A DNA stretch of 7,858 nucleotides from Candidatus Brocadiaceae bacterium (GCA_003551785.1 PUNP01000429.1:1-7858), one strand, 5' to 3'; shown: positions 1-6,822, numbered from the stretch's first letter. Translations and numbers: made by a program. The notes: generated from the letters alone by a model not told the origin.

Positions 1-400
1 CAATGATAACAACTACATGGCCGCCTGCATCCTGGATATTGACCAATGTTTTTTCCAAATGAGAGATTATGTGCGGCCCGGAAAACTTATCGAAACTGGA
101 ACTGTCACCGAGCTGCTGCAGAAAATATCTGTAGAACTCCTGCATAGTCATCAAAGGCGCACTTATATTTATTATCTGTAAATCCTGTTTCGACTGTTCC
201 AGCCTTTTAATGAAATAACGCAACAATAGTGTTTTACCCATGCCATAACCGCCGGACAAGACGACTCCGTGTCTTTTATTCTTCACGACGTACATGAGAC
301 GTGTCAGCGCCTCTTCGTGCTGCTGCGATAGATAAAGATAACGCAAATCAAAATTATTTTCAAAGGGCATTTCCTTCAACTTCCAATATTGCAAATACAT
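1..400 (-). CDS. ExeA/GspA-like AAA+ ATPase, N-terminal part (runs off the left edge)
   Basis: The first 133 codons are visible; the rest lies beyond base 1. The product opens MYLQYWKLKEMPFENNFD, followed by LYLSQQHEEALTRL, the N-terminal signature of the ExeA/GspA group of AAA+ ATPases. These ATPases assist type II secretion or pilus assembly, and a sister group sits in exopolysaccharide/exosortase loci. The Walker A motif GGYGMGKT lies at about residues 50-57. The hydrophobic Walker B strand VVVII is reached at about residues 128-132, just as the window ends. The ATG at 400 is favoured because GGGAGG (407-412) lies six bases upstream. No signal peptide is visible; family members are cytoplasmic or membrane-associated through C-terminal parts not seen here. 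It is the third gene type in line after the PilZ/KaiC-like cassettes, but an intrinsic terminator (461-492) separates it from them. The family call is secure; the particular subfamily (GspA, exosortase-associated, or other) is not. Confidence 0.85.
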   Translation of the reverse strand, partial: MYLQYWKLKEMPFENNFDLRYLYLSQQHEEALTRLMYVVKNKRHGVVLSGGYGMGKTLLLRYFIKRLEQSKQDLQIINISAPLMTMQEFYRYFLQQLGDSSSFDKFSGPHIISHLEKTLVNIQDAGGHVVVII

Positions 401-406
401 TTTCGT

Positions 407-412
407 CCTCCC
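407..412 (-). promoter_or_regulatory. Ribosome binding site of the ExeA-like ATPase gene
   Basis: On the minus strand GGGAGG stands six bases before the ATG at 400. It is the strongest Shine-Dalgarno match in the window and fixes the start of this gene, whose N-terminus also matches the family start. Confidence 0.75.
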
Positions 413-460
413 AAAAAGAGTAAATGAATAAAAACTTGCTTATATACTACTTTACAAATA

Positions 461-492
461 AACATTAAGAAAATGCCCCGTCGGTTGGGGCA
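461..492 (-). terminator. Intrinsic terminator after KaiC-like copy 2
   Basis: Read on the minus strand, TGCCCC (492-487), a seven-base loop, and GGGGCA (479-474) form a six-base-pair GC-rich stem, followed directly by TTTTCTTAATGTT (473-461). It lies about 115 bases after the stop of the 683-aa KaiC-like gene and about 60 bases before the ExeA-like start. It would therefore end the PilZ/KaiC-like transcript and leave the ExeA-like gene to its own promoter or to read-through. The rest of the 207-base gap holds a second hairpin (543-557) without a T tract and no gene that I can support. Confidence 0.65.
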
Positions 493-607
493 ATGATGAA
501 TGATATGAAAAGAATGTATTCGAACAACCCGGTACTTTCAGGTGGAGACTTTCTCCATTGTACAGGATCGTTTTTTATGTTTCTTTCTTTGTGATTCAGC
601 TTGTATT

Positions 608-2659
608 TTAACCTTTTCTTTTGGGTGTAGCCGATAATCCGGTAATATTTGAAACATATTTATCTTCACGTCGCTGCCGGTGTTCATCTCTGAACATAGG
701 TTGAAAATCCTCTTCAAAGCCCCAGAAAGGTATGTGGACTTCATGTTCTTTTGGATTCGCTGAATGTGTAACTAATTCAGAGTTTTCTATTGCCGGCTGC
801 GGTAAAAAAACGGCAGGATCAGTTTCAATGTCTGAATCCAACTCATGCCGCCTACCCAACAGCAGCGTCTGGTCGTCTTTAATGGAAAACGATGCTAAGA
901 GTTCCTTTTCATATTCGCTTTTGTCTACAAAGGTTTCCAGTTCAGATTTTGTATTCAGGTCAATTTGCCTGCGAAATTCGATACTGCCGGTTCCAGCTTT
1001 TTTTCCAGTTTTCTCTTCCGGCTCGTCCAGTTCCAGCATATCTTCAGAGCGGGTGATGATATCCTCAAAGTCTAATTCATACTCATCTTCTTCGGAGCGA
1101 AAAGATATTCCGCCACGCTTTGAATCCGGATGCTCCGGCATGGGTTCACCTTCTTTTTCCTCGTTGTGTTCTGTTTTACGTTTCTTTTCGCCGGATACAT
1201 CCAAAACAGTATTGAAAATTCCATCTTGCCGTTCGATGGTGGTTTTTGCTATCCCGTCGGGTTCTTCAGGGCGCTTCTGTTCTTCGAACTCCTTGCCTCG
1301 CGAACTGAATGATTCAAGAGAGTCAGTTTTTGCGGGCGGCATTTCGGGCCTAGGCTCGGATTCAGGGGGCGTCCTCTCAAACTCATCATTATCGGTAGTT
1401 AATGTGACATATCTTTCGTCTGTAGTTGGCAGTGGCTCCGGTTCAGCATCGTCGGTTTTGATTACGTCTGATTTATGATCTGGTATCACTGGGGCATCGC
1501 TTAAATCAAACGAATGCTCGCTGAAAGAAATATTATATTTCCTTTTTGCTGGTCTATCCGCTTCGTTGGGTTGTGTTGGTGGTTTGTCAACGGAGTTATC
1601 CGGCAATTTTTCATTTTCTTCTTCAATTTCTACTTCTGGTTCCACGACTTCGGTATCGGCAGCTAAATCGGCGAATGAAACGTCCTTTTCCGTGCTCCGG
1701 TCAGAATCCAACTTATCTTTTTCTGCAAGGAATGAAAGTTTATTGTGGTTATCAGGAAGGCTTTCCTCGGTTTTCAATTCAGTTTCTTGCATTTCTTCTT
1801 CATCCAGTCGCTCCATTAGAGCTTTATTGTCTCTGAAATCGACCGCAGACTTACGTGGTTGAGTTTTTCGGGGTTCTTTTTCTTTAATATGCGCCGCTTC
1901 GGCGCCTGAGTTTTTATCCGGTTTTTCCAGCGGGGTATCCGTTTTCTCATAAATTTTTAGCCCGACACCCTTTTCAATGACAAAATTATATACGGGATAA
2001 GGCGGCTGGAGACCTTGCATTTTTCGCACGACCAACCTGCGTGTTGGATCGCCTTTAGGGGGACGGTGTTCATCAAGGTGAAAATAGCAAGCGGAGCGTT
2101 CTTCAACAAGCCTTCGCATGTTAAGAGCTTCGCTTGAACGTGGCATCCGTGTGGTCAGCATGACGGAGAGTTCCAAACGTCGCAGCCGTCTGAAAGCAGC
2201 CTGGAGTCCACTTTTCCTGAAATCCGGATGGAAAAGAGATATGAAAGGTACGAAAGAGTCAAAGACAAGTCTGCTGGGTTCCCAGGGCAGCAACTCTTCT
2301 TCAAGCGCTGATATAACTGCAGAGAGGTCTTCTTTATTGTGGATCAGATGGGGGTGTTGCGTTTTCTGATACAGCAGAATAAGATCACCTGTTTCAACGT
2401 AATCTCTGATCGGCAATTGGAGAGCGTCTGCTTGTTCAAGAACCTGCTCGGGGGGAATGGATGCGACTAAGGCAACAGTTTCTTTATTTCTGAGCCCGTT
2501 TAACAGGAAATTGAAGGCAAAAACACTTTTTCCTGTATGTGTTCCGCCGCAAACCAGGCAGAAATCCTGGCTCGGTATACCCTCTAACTCCTGATCGAGT
2601 CGAGTAATGCCGAACGGCAAAAAAATATTGTTTTTGGGTTCTATTATCTCGGTTGCCAT
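608..2659 (-). CDS. KaiC-like (RecA-superfamily) ATPase with long acidic tail, copy 2
   Basis: 683 aa. Residues 1 to about 245 form a single KaiC/RecA-fold domain: Walker A GGTHTGKS at 38-45, Walker B strand RLVFDS with Asp at 134, then MLTTRMPRSS and RRLVVRKMQG, which match the later core strands of KaiC-type domains. KaiC proteins normally have two such domains; here there is one. The KaiC catalytic glutamate pair (FEE before TPE) aligns with Ser67-Ile68 before PPE, so hydrolysis may be weak or lost. Residues from about 250 to the end are rich in Glu, Asp, Lys and Pro with little predicted fold, and carry repeated SF-centred motifs. A distinct C-terminal patch, HIPFWGFEEDFQPMF, precedes a basic end (PKRKG). 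No signal peptide or membrane segment is seen. The start MATEIIEP is shared with the paralog at 3397-6822. The gene follows a PilZ gene by 105 bases. The KaiC-type fold is clear; the function is unknown. Confidence 0.88.
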   Translation of the reverse strand: MATEIIEPKNNIFLPFGITRLDQELEGIPSQDFCLVCGGTHTGKSVFAFNFLLNGLRNKETVALVASIPPEQVLEQADALQLPIRDYVETGDLILLYQKTQHPHLIHNKEDLSAVISALEEELLPWEPSRLVFDSFVPFISLFHPDFRKSGLQAAFRRLRRLELSVMLTTRMPRSSEALNMRRLVEERSACYFHLDEHRPPKGDPTRRLVVRKMQGLQPPYPVYNFVIEKGVGLKIYEKTDTPLEKPDKNSGAEAAHIKEKEPRKTQPRKSAVDFRDNKALMERLDEEEMQETELKTEESLPDNHNKLSFLAEKDKLDSDRSTEKDVSFADLAADTEVVEPEVEIEEENEKLPDNSVDKPPTQPNEADRPAKRKYNISFSEHSFDLSDAPVIPDHKSDVIKTDDAEPEPLPTTDERYVTLTTDNDEFERTPPESEPRPEMPPAKTDSLESFSSRGKEFEEQKRPEEPDGIAKTTIERQDGIFNTVLDVSGEKKRKTEHNEEKEGEPMPEHPDSKRGGISFRSEEDEYELDFEDIITRSEDMLELDEPEEKTGKKAGTGSIEFRRQIDLNTKSELETFVDKSEYEKELLASFSIKDDQTLLLGRRHELDSDIETDPAVFLPQPAIENSELVTHSANPKEHEVHIPFWGFEEDFQPMFRDEHRQRREDKYVSNITGLSATPKRKG

Positions 2660-2764
2660 AAAAAATCCCGTCTGATATGAATTCTCAACCTAAAATATTC
2701 CGGTTCAATCGGATGTACGTCTTCATAACTTTACAGCGCATAGGGCGGATACGGAAGACCGGCC
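2660..2764 (-). other. Short intergenic region between PilZ copy 2 and KaiC-like copy 2
   Basis: It holds no gene. On the minus strand a weak hairpin, TCCG (2713-2710), a seven-base loop and CGGA (2702-2699), is followed by ATATTTTA. Its position resembles that of the stronger hairpin in the other cassette. A block at 2722-2737 matches 6892-6907 at 14 of 16 bases, showing that the two gaps share ancestry. ACGGGA, just upstream of the ATG at 2659, is a modest ribosome binding site. Confidence 0.4.
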
Positions 2765-3169
2765 CTATTGCACTTCAGTCCATTGAGTAAAAGCGAAGTG
2801 CAGCTTCTCGAATTCAATCCCATATCGCCAGTAAGATTCATTAATTATCGTGCAGTTTTTGACCTCACCTTTAGCGGTTGACGGTGGTCGATTGTCATCT
2901 TTTGGAAGATTCACTGCTGTAAATCGCAGAGCAATCGAAGTGCCTATTTCGATCTGAGTGTCCGCAGCTATACCTGCACCGGCTACGCTGAGATCGACAA
3001 GGAACACCTCATTCCATGGACTGTTATCATTCTTCTTAGCAGGCCGCCATTCAACTTTCAGTTTCTTTTCATATCCGTTTGATTCGAGTTGTTTTCCCAG
3101 TTTAGCATTTGCGTTCGGCTTTGTTCTCTTGTAAGAACGACGGTCTTTAGCATTTTTGAATTCGTTCAT
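2765..3169 (-). CDS. PilZ domain protein, copy 2
   Basis: 134 aa, one PilZ domain and little else. PilZ domains bind the second messenger cyclic di-GMP and pass the signal to a partner protein. Both binding motifs are intact: RxxxR as RSYKR at residues 11-15 and DxSxxG as DLSVAG at 59-64. The later RYGIEFE (about 116-122) fits the last core strand of the fold. The 43 residues between the two motifs are longer than the roughly 20-30 usual in the family and are rich in Lys, Asn and Glu. The protein is cytoplasmic, with no signal or membrane segment. The start is supported by an identical length and start in the paralog at 6938-7342 and by GGAG just before the ATG, though that spacing is short. 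It has its own strong promoter (3236-3265) and precedes the KaiC-like ATPase gene, its probable partner. That partnership is inferred from the gene pair occurring twice. Confidence 0.9.
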   Translation of the reverse strand: MNEFKNAKDRRSYKRTKPNANAKLGKQLESNGYEKKLKVEWRPAKKNDNSPWNEVFLVDLSVAGAGIAADTQIEIGTSIALRFTAVNLPKDDNRPPSTAKGEVKNCTIINESYWRYGIEFEKLHFAFTQWTEVQ

Positions 3170-3235
3170 ATCTCCGTTGCGCTCAAGGAAATTAATACTC
3201 CGAAGTTAAATATTCAGTATCGACACTCTACATAA

Positions 3236-3265
3236 ATTGTATGTCAAAATACAACCTAATGTCAA
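3236..3265 (-). promoter_or_regulatory. Sigma70-type promoter of PilZ copy 2
   Basis: On the minus strand a perfect -35 box TTGACA (3265-3260) is followed by an 18-base spacer and a -10 box TACAAT (3241-3236; five of six consensus bases). The transcript would start near 3229 and carry a leader of about 60 bases before the ATG at 3169. The same element with the same spacer length and a nearly identical spacer stands before the other PilZ gene. The rest of the 227-base gap (3170-3396) holds no gene. It contains a 12-base palindrome, GCAATATATTGC, near 3373-3384, and no convincing terminator for the gene ending at 3397. Confidence 0.75.
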
Positions 3266-3396
3266 ACGGCATATCCGCTTATGCATATATGGCGGTCCTT
3301 CAGCTTTCCATTTGTTTTTTGATTCGTTATATTAAAATTGACTTTTGGTTTATGAAAGGTTCAGACCGGCCGGCAATATATTGCGTTACCTTTTCA

Positions 3397-6300
3397 CTAC
3401 TTCCAAAATAAACGTTCCAATAATGAGCCGGAAGGCTGCGGTGGAGAATGATGGGCACTATGGAAGCGAATGTATTGGACCAGGCTGGTATTGCCGAGTT
3501 CAGATTCTTTCCTCATTTTATAGGTTCGTTTCTTTCGTTTTGACTTAGTATGTTCTTTAGTTTTTCTTTCATCCTTTAATGTTTCGGACGTTTGCGGAGG
3601 TGAATGAGGGAATCTATGGAAGCGGATGTTTTCGACCAAGCTGGTATTGCCGAGTTCAGACTCTTTTTTCATTCTATAGGTTCGTTTTTCAATTGCCTTC
3701 ACCACGTCGATCTTTACGTTCCCGGCAGCGGTGCTGTAGTTATCATTATCCGGCGTGAATGTGACGCTGAACGTCTGCTCGGCGCCTGCCTGGGGGACGA
3801 TGGAATCGTCGGTCCAGTCGAAAGTTCCCGCCAGAGGCTCACCGTCAATGTCCTGTGCCATCCCGCCTGTAAGTTCAGATTCCGCCAGCATCTCTCCGTA
3901 GGATATTTCGGTCGCCGTCGGCCACGCGATCATGTTGGGGATTGCTTTCGCTACATCGATCTTCACGTCACCGGTAACGGTACTGTAGTTGTCATTATCG
4001 GGTGTGAACGTGACGCTGAACGATTGTTCAGCTCCCGCCTGTGGTGTGATGGAAGCATCCGTCCACGCAAAGGACCCTGTAAGCGATTCGCGGTCAAGGC
4101 CCAGTGCTACTCCGCCGGTCAGTTCGGCCTCGCCCAGCGTCTCGCCATAGGTTAGACCTGAAGCTTCGGGCCATTCTACCAAAGGAGTTGCCTTCGCCAC
4201 GTCGATCTGCAAGTCGCCGGCAACGGTGCTGTAGTTGTCATTATCCGGTGTGAACGTGACGCTGAACGATTGTCCAGCTCCTGCATGTGGCGTGATAGAA
4301 GCGTCCGTCCAGGCGAAGGAGCCCAGCAGAAACTTGCCGTCAATGCCCACCGCCGCACCGCCGGTCAATTCGGCATCCTCCAGCGTCTGGCCGTAGCTGA
4401 TATCGGTGGCTGTCGGCCACTCAGTCACGTCCGGCGTCGCTTTCGTCACGTGGATCACTACGTCGCCGGCAGCAGTGCTGTAGTTGTCATTTTCCGGCGT
4501 GAACGTGACACTGAACGCCTGCTGGGCACCGGCCTGCGGCGCGATGAAAGTGTTTGTCCAGGCAAACGAACCCGGCAGCGGCTCCCCTTCAACGCCCACC
4601 GCCGCACCGCCGGTCAATTCGGCATCCTCCAGCGTCTGGCCGTAGCTGATATCGGTGGCTGTCGGCCACTCGGTCACGTCCGGTGTCGCTTTCGCCACGT
4701 GGATCACCACGTCGCCGGCAACGGTGCTGTAGTTGTTATTCTCCGGCGTGAACGTGACGCTGAACGTCTGCTCGGCACCGGCCTCGGGCTCGAAGGAAGG
4801 GTTTGTCCAAGCGAACAAACCTGGCAGAAACTTGTCGTCAACGCCCAACGCTACGCCGCCGGTCAGCTCAACGTTCTTCAGCATCCGTCCGTAGCTGATA
4901 TCGGCGGCCGTCGGCCATGCGATTATTTTCGGGGATGCCTTTGCGACGTCGATCATCACGTCACCGGCAACGGTATCATAGTTGTGGTCATCCGGTGTGA
5001 ACGTGACGCCGAACGATTGTTCCGCCCCCGCCTCAGGTGCGATGAAAACTTCCGTCCAGGCGAACGAACCCGCCAGGGGTTCGCCTTCAAGGTCCAGTGC
5101 TTCGCCGCCGGACAGTTTGGATTCATTCAGCGTCTGGCCGTAGGTGATATCGGCGGCTGTGGGCCATGCAGAGATTTCGTAATCCCAACCCTCTTCATCG
5201 ACATCCGTTTCCAAAGAGATATCAGTCTTGCTGAAAGATATAGTTCTGTCAATATCCTCAGCATTTGCGGTTTCGTAGTCCGGCAGGCCGATGTCGGCCT
5301 CTTCCTCATCAAAATCAAGTTCTGGTGAACGGAAAGAGACAACGCGCTTTCCAATGTGCCCCGGTCTATCTTCCCCTTCAATGGCAGCTTTGTGATCGAT
5401 ATCTACATCCTTTTCTTCAAATTCCACCCCCTGGCAGCGGAGATACTCGACGGTTTCAGTTATTGCCGGGGGTATGTCGCTTGTTGGTGTGCCGGTTGGC
5501 GGTGTCACCTCAAACTCGTAAGTATCGGTAGTTAGCGCGACGCTGCTTTCGTCGACATCTGATGTCGGTTCCGATTCGACATCCGCAGTTTCGATGACAT
5601 CTGATTCCGGTTCTTGTATTTCAGCTTCAGCGACTAAATCCTTCGAATAATCGCTGAAAGATATCTTTTCTCTCTTAATTCCAAGGCTGTCCGCTTTGTC
5701 AGGTTGCGTTTCCGGTTCGGGTTCGGCGTTATCCGTTTCAATTTCCTTTTCTTCTTCGGCTAAGGCATCATACCCCAAATCAAGGAATGAAAAGTCGTTT
5801 TTTTGGGGAGGAGGCTGGGATTCCTCCGTGCTGAATGGTGGGAATGCGGAGGTGTCCTCAGTGCTCTCATCACTATTTAAATTTTCTTTTTCTGCAAAAA
5901 ATAAAATATTATTTTGCTCGCCGGGAGTACCTTCTTCAGCAGTGGTTTCACCCGCCTCATCTTCTTCCAAACGCTCTTTTAAAACCATATTATCTCTGAA
6001 ATCAAGCGGGGTTTTGTGCGATGGTATTTTTGAGGGTTCTTTTTCTTTACGTTGCGCCGCGTCGGTAGCTGAACCTTCTTGTGGTTTCTCCAGCGGTGTA
6101 TCCGTTCTTTCATAAACATTTACTCCGCTTCCCTTTTCGATAACGAAATTATACACGGGGTAGGGCGGCTGCATGCCTTGCATTTTTCTCACAACCAACC
6201 GGCGGATAGGGTTGCCGTTCGGCGGGCGATGCTCATCAAGATAAAAATAGCAAGAAGAGCGTCCCTCAACAAATGCTCTCATGTTCAAAGCATCACTTGA

Positions 6301-6822
6301 GCGCGGCATCCGGGTTGTCAGCATGACGGTGAGGCCCAGTTGCCGCAGCCGTCTGAAAGATGCCCGCAGCCCATTTTCCCTGTAATCCGGATGGAAAAGG
6401 GACATAAAGGGCACAAAAGAATCAAAGACAAGCCTGCTGGGTTCCCAGGGCAGCAGTTCTTCTTCAAGTGCTGAGGTAACCGCGATCAGATCCTCTTTAT
6501 CGTGTATAAGATGGGGGTGCTGTGTTTTCTGGTACAGCAGGATAAGCTCACCTGCTTCGACATAATCTCTGATCGGCAGTTGGAGAACGTCGGATTGGTC
6601 AAGGACCTCCTCTGGGGGAATAGAGGAGACCATGGCGACGGTTTCTTCCTTTTTAAGGCCATCGAGCAGGAAATTGAAGGCAAAAACGCTTTTCCCTGTA
6701 TGCGTACCGCCGCAAACCAGGCAGAAATCCTGGGCAGGGATACCCTCTAAATCCTGGTCAAGCCGGGTTATCCCGAACGGCAAAAAAATCTTCTGTTGGG
6801 GTTCTATTATTTCTGTTGCCAT
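3397..6822 (-). CDS. KaiC-like ATPase fused to six Ig-like repeats and a duplicated basic tail, copy 1
   Basis: 1141 aa. Residues 1 to about 245 are a KaiC-like domain, roughly four fifths identical by eye to the 683-aa paralog, with Walker A GGTHTGKS at 38-45 and Walker B Asp at about 134. The KaiC glutamate pair is again replaced (Ser-Ile before PPEE). Residues about 250-550 are acidic and low in complexity, with SF-centred motifs. Residues about 553-1044 hold six tandem repeats of 82-83 residues, each reading roughly WPTA..I.YGQTL, LTGG, GSFAWT, AGAEQ, FSVTFTP..NYST and V.KA.P. This is the pattern of Ig-like repeats (MBG/YDG-like) in bacterial surface proteins. Residues about 1045-1141 are basic and contain two copies of KRTY.M, ESELGNTSLV and IRFH. 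No signal peptide or membrane segment is visible, so export is not supported. The start is fixed by the shared MATEIIEP and by GGAG seven bases upstream. The domain calls are firm; the overall function is unknown. Confidence 0.88.
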   Translation of the reverse strand: MATEIIEPQQKIFLPFGITRLDQDLEGIPAQDFCLVCGGTHTGKSVFAFNFLLDGLKKEETVAMVSSIPPEEVLDQSDVLQLPIRDYVEAGELILLYQKTQHPHLIHDKEDLIAVTSALEEELLPWEPSRLVFDSFVPFMSLFHPDYRENGLRASFRRLRQLGLTVMLTTRMPRSSDALNMRAFVEGRSSCYFYLDEHRPPNGNPIRRLVVRKMQGMQPPYPVYNFVIEKGSGVNVYERTDTPLEKPQEGSATDAAQRKEKEPSKIPSHKTPLDFRDNMVLKERLEEDEAGETTAEEGTPGEQNNILFFAEKENLNSDESTEDTSAFPPFSTEESQPPPQKNDFSFLDLGYDALAEEEKEIETDNAEPEPETQPDKADSLGIKREKISFSDYSKDLVAEAEIQEPESDVIETADVESEPTSDVDESSVALTTDTYEFEVTPPTGTPTSDIPPAITETVEYLRCQGVEFEEKDVDIDHKAAIEGEDRPGHIGKRVVSFRSPELDFDEEEADIGLPDYETANAEDIDRTISFSKTDISLETDVDEEGWDYEISAWPTAADITYGQTLNESKLSGGEALDLEGEPLAGSFAWTEVFIAPEAGAEQSFGVTFTPDDHNYDTVAGDVMIDVAKASPKIIAWPTAADISYGRMLKNVELTGGVALGVDDKFLPGLFAWTNPSFEPEAGAEQTFSVTFTPENNNYSTVAGDVVIHVAKATPDVTEWPTATDISYGQTLEDAELTGGAAVGVEGEPLPGSFAWTNTFIAPQAGAQQAFSVTFTPENDNYSTAAGDVVIHVTKATPDVTEWPTATDISYGQTLEDAELTGGAAVGIDGKFLLGSFAWTDASITPHAGAGQSFSVTFTPDNDNYSTVAGDLQIDVAKATPLVEWPEASGLTYGETLGEAELTGGVALGLDRESLTGSFAWTDASITPQAGAEQSFSVTFTPDNDNYSTVTGDVKIDVAKAIPNMIAWPTATEISYGEMLAESELTGGMAQDIDGEPLAGTFDWTDDSIVPQAGAEQTFSVTFTPDNDNYSTAAGNVKIDVVKAIEKRTYRMKKESELGNTSLVENIRFHRFPHSPPQTSETLKDERKTKEHTKSKRKKRTYKMRKESELGNTSLVQYIRFHSAHHSPPQPSGSLLERLFWK
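3437..3690 (-). repeat. Tandem duplication (156-base period) encoding the basic C-terminal tail
   Basis: The two copies are at about 3437-3534 and 3593-3690. The shared 20-base core starts at 3485 and at 3641, an offset of 156 bases or exactly 52 codons, so the duplication stays in frame. Each unit encodes KRTY[RK]M[KR]KESELGNTSLV followed by IRFH and a His/Pro/Ser stretch. The second copy in reading order closes the protein with LLERLFWK. Confidence 0.85.
3691..5169 (-). repeat. Six tandem 246-249-base repeats encoding Ig-like domains
   Basis: A shared landmark recurs at 3734, 3983, 4229, 4478, 4727 and 4976 (plus-strand coordinates), giving spacings of 249, 246, 249, 249 and 249 bases, all multiples of three. 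The first repeat in reading order begins at the Trp codon at 5164-5166 (residue 553). Repeats two to five are the most alike. The first is the most diverged, and the last carries SFAWT as TFDWT. Sampled 60-base stretches in the array reach about 58-70% GC, against 33-45% in stretches sampled from the flanking tail regions. Confidence 0.9.

Noticed and set aside
413..473. Possible promoter for the ExeA-like ATPase gene (TATAAG-like -10 near 438-443)
   Set aside because: No acceptable -35 box stands at the right distance, and the region is simply AT-rich.
543..557. Perfect six-base-pair hairpin TGGAGA/TCTCCA downstream of KaiC-like copy 2
   Set aside because: No T tract follows on either strand, so a terminator call is not supported; the hairpin at 461-492 is the better candidate.
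732..1478. Plus-strand open frame of 248 codons opposite the acidic tail of KaiC-like copy 2
   Set aside because: It is Ser-rich because Glu, Asp and Arg codons read backwards give such a product. It has no domain pattern and no ribosome binding site that I could see.
3373..3384. Palindrome GCAATATATTGC and adjoining CCGGCCGG just after the end of KaiC-like copy 1
   Set aside because: No T run follows and no partner copy exists elsewhere in the window; it could be a chance palindrome in a gap.
3691..5169. CRISPR array as an explanation of the regular repeats
   Set aside because: The period is about 249 bases, the repeats are coding and in frame, and no short repeat/unique spacer pattern exists.
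3604..5328. Long plus-strand open frames (183 and 352 codons) opposite the Ig-like repeat array
   Set aside because: They are antisense shadows of the GC-rich repeats: they mirror the 249-base period, and the minus-strand frame gives recognisable repeat domains and the paralogous N-terminus.
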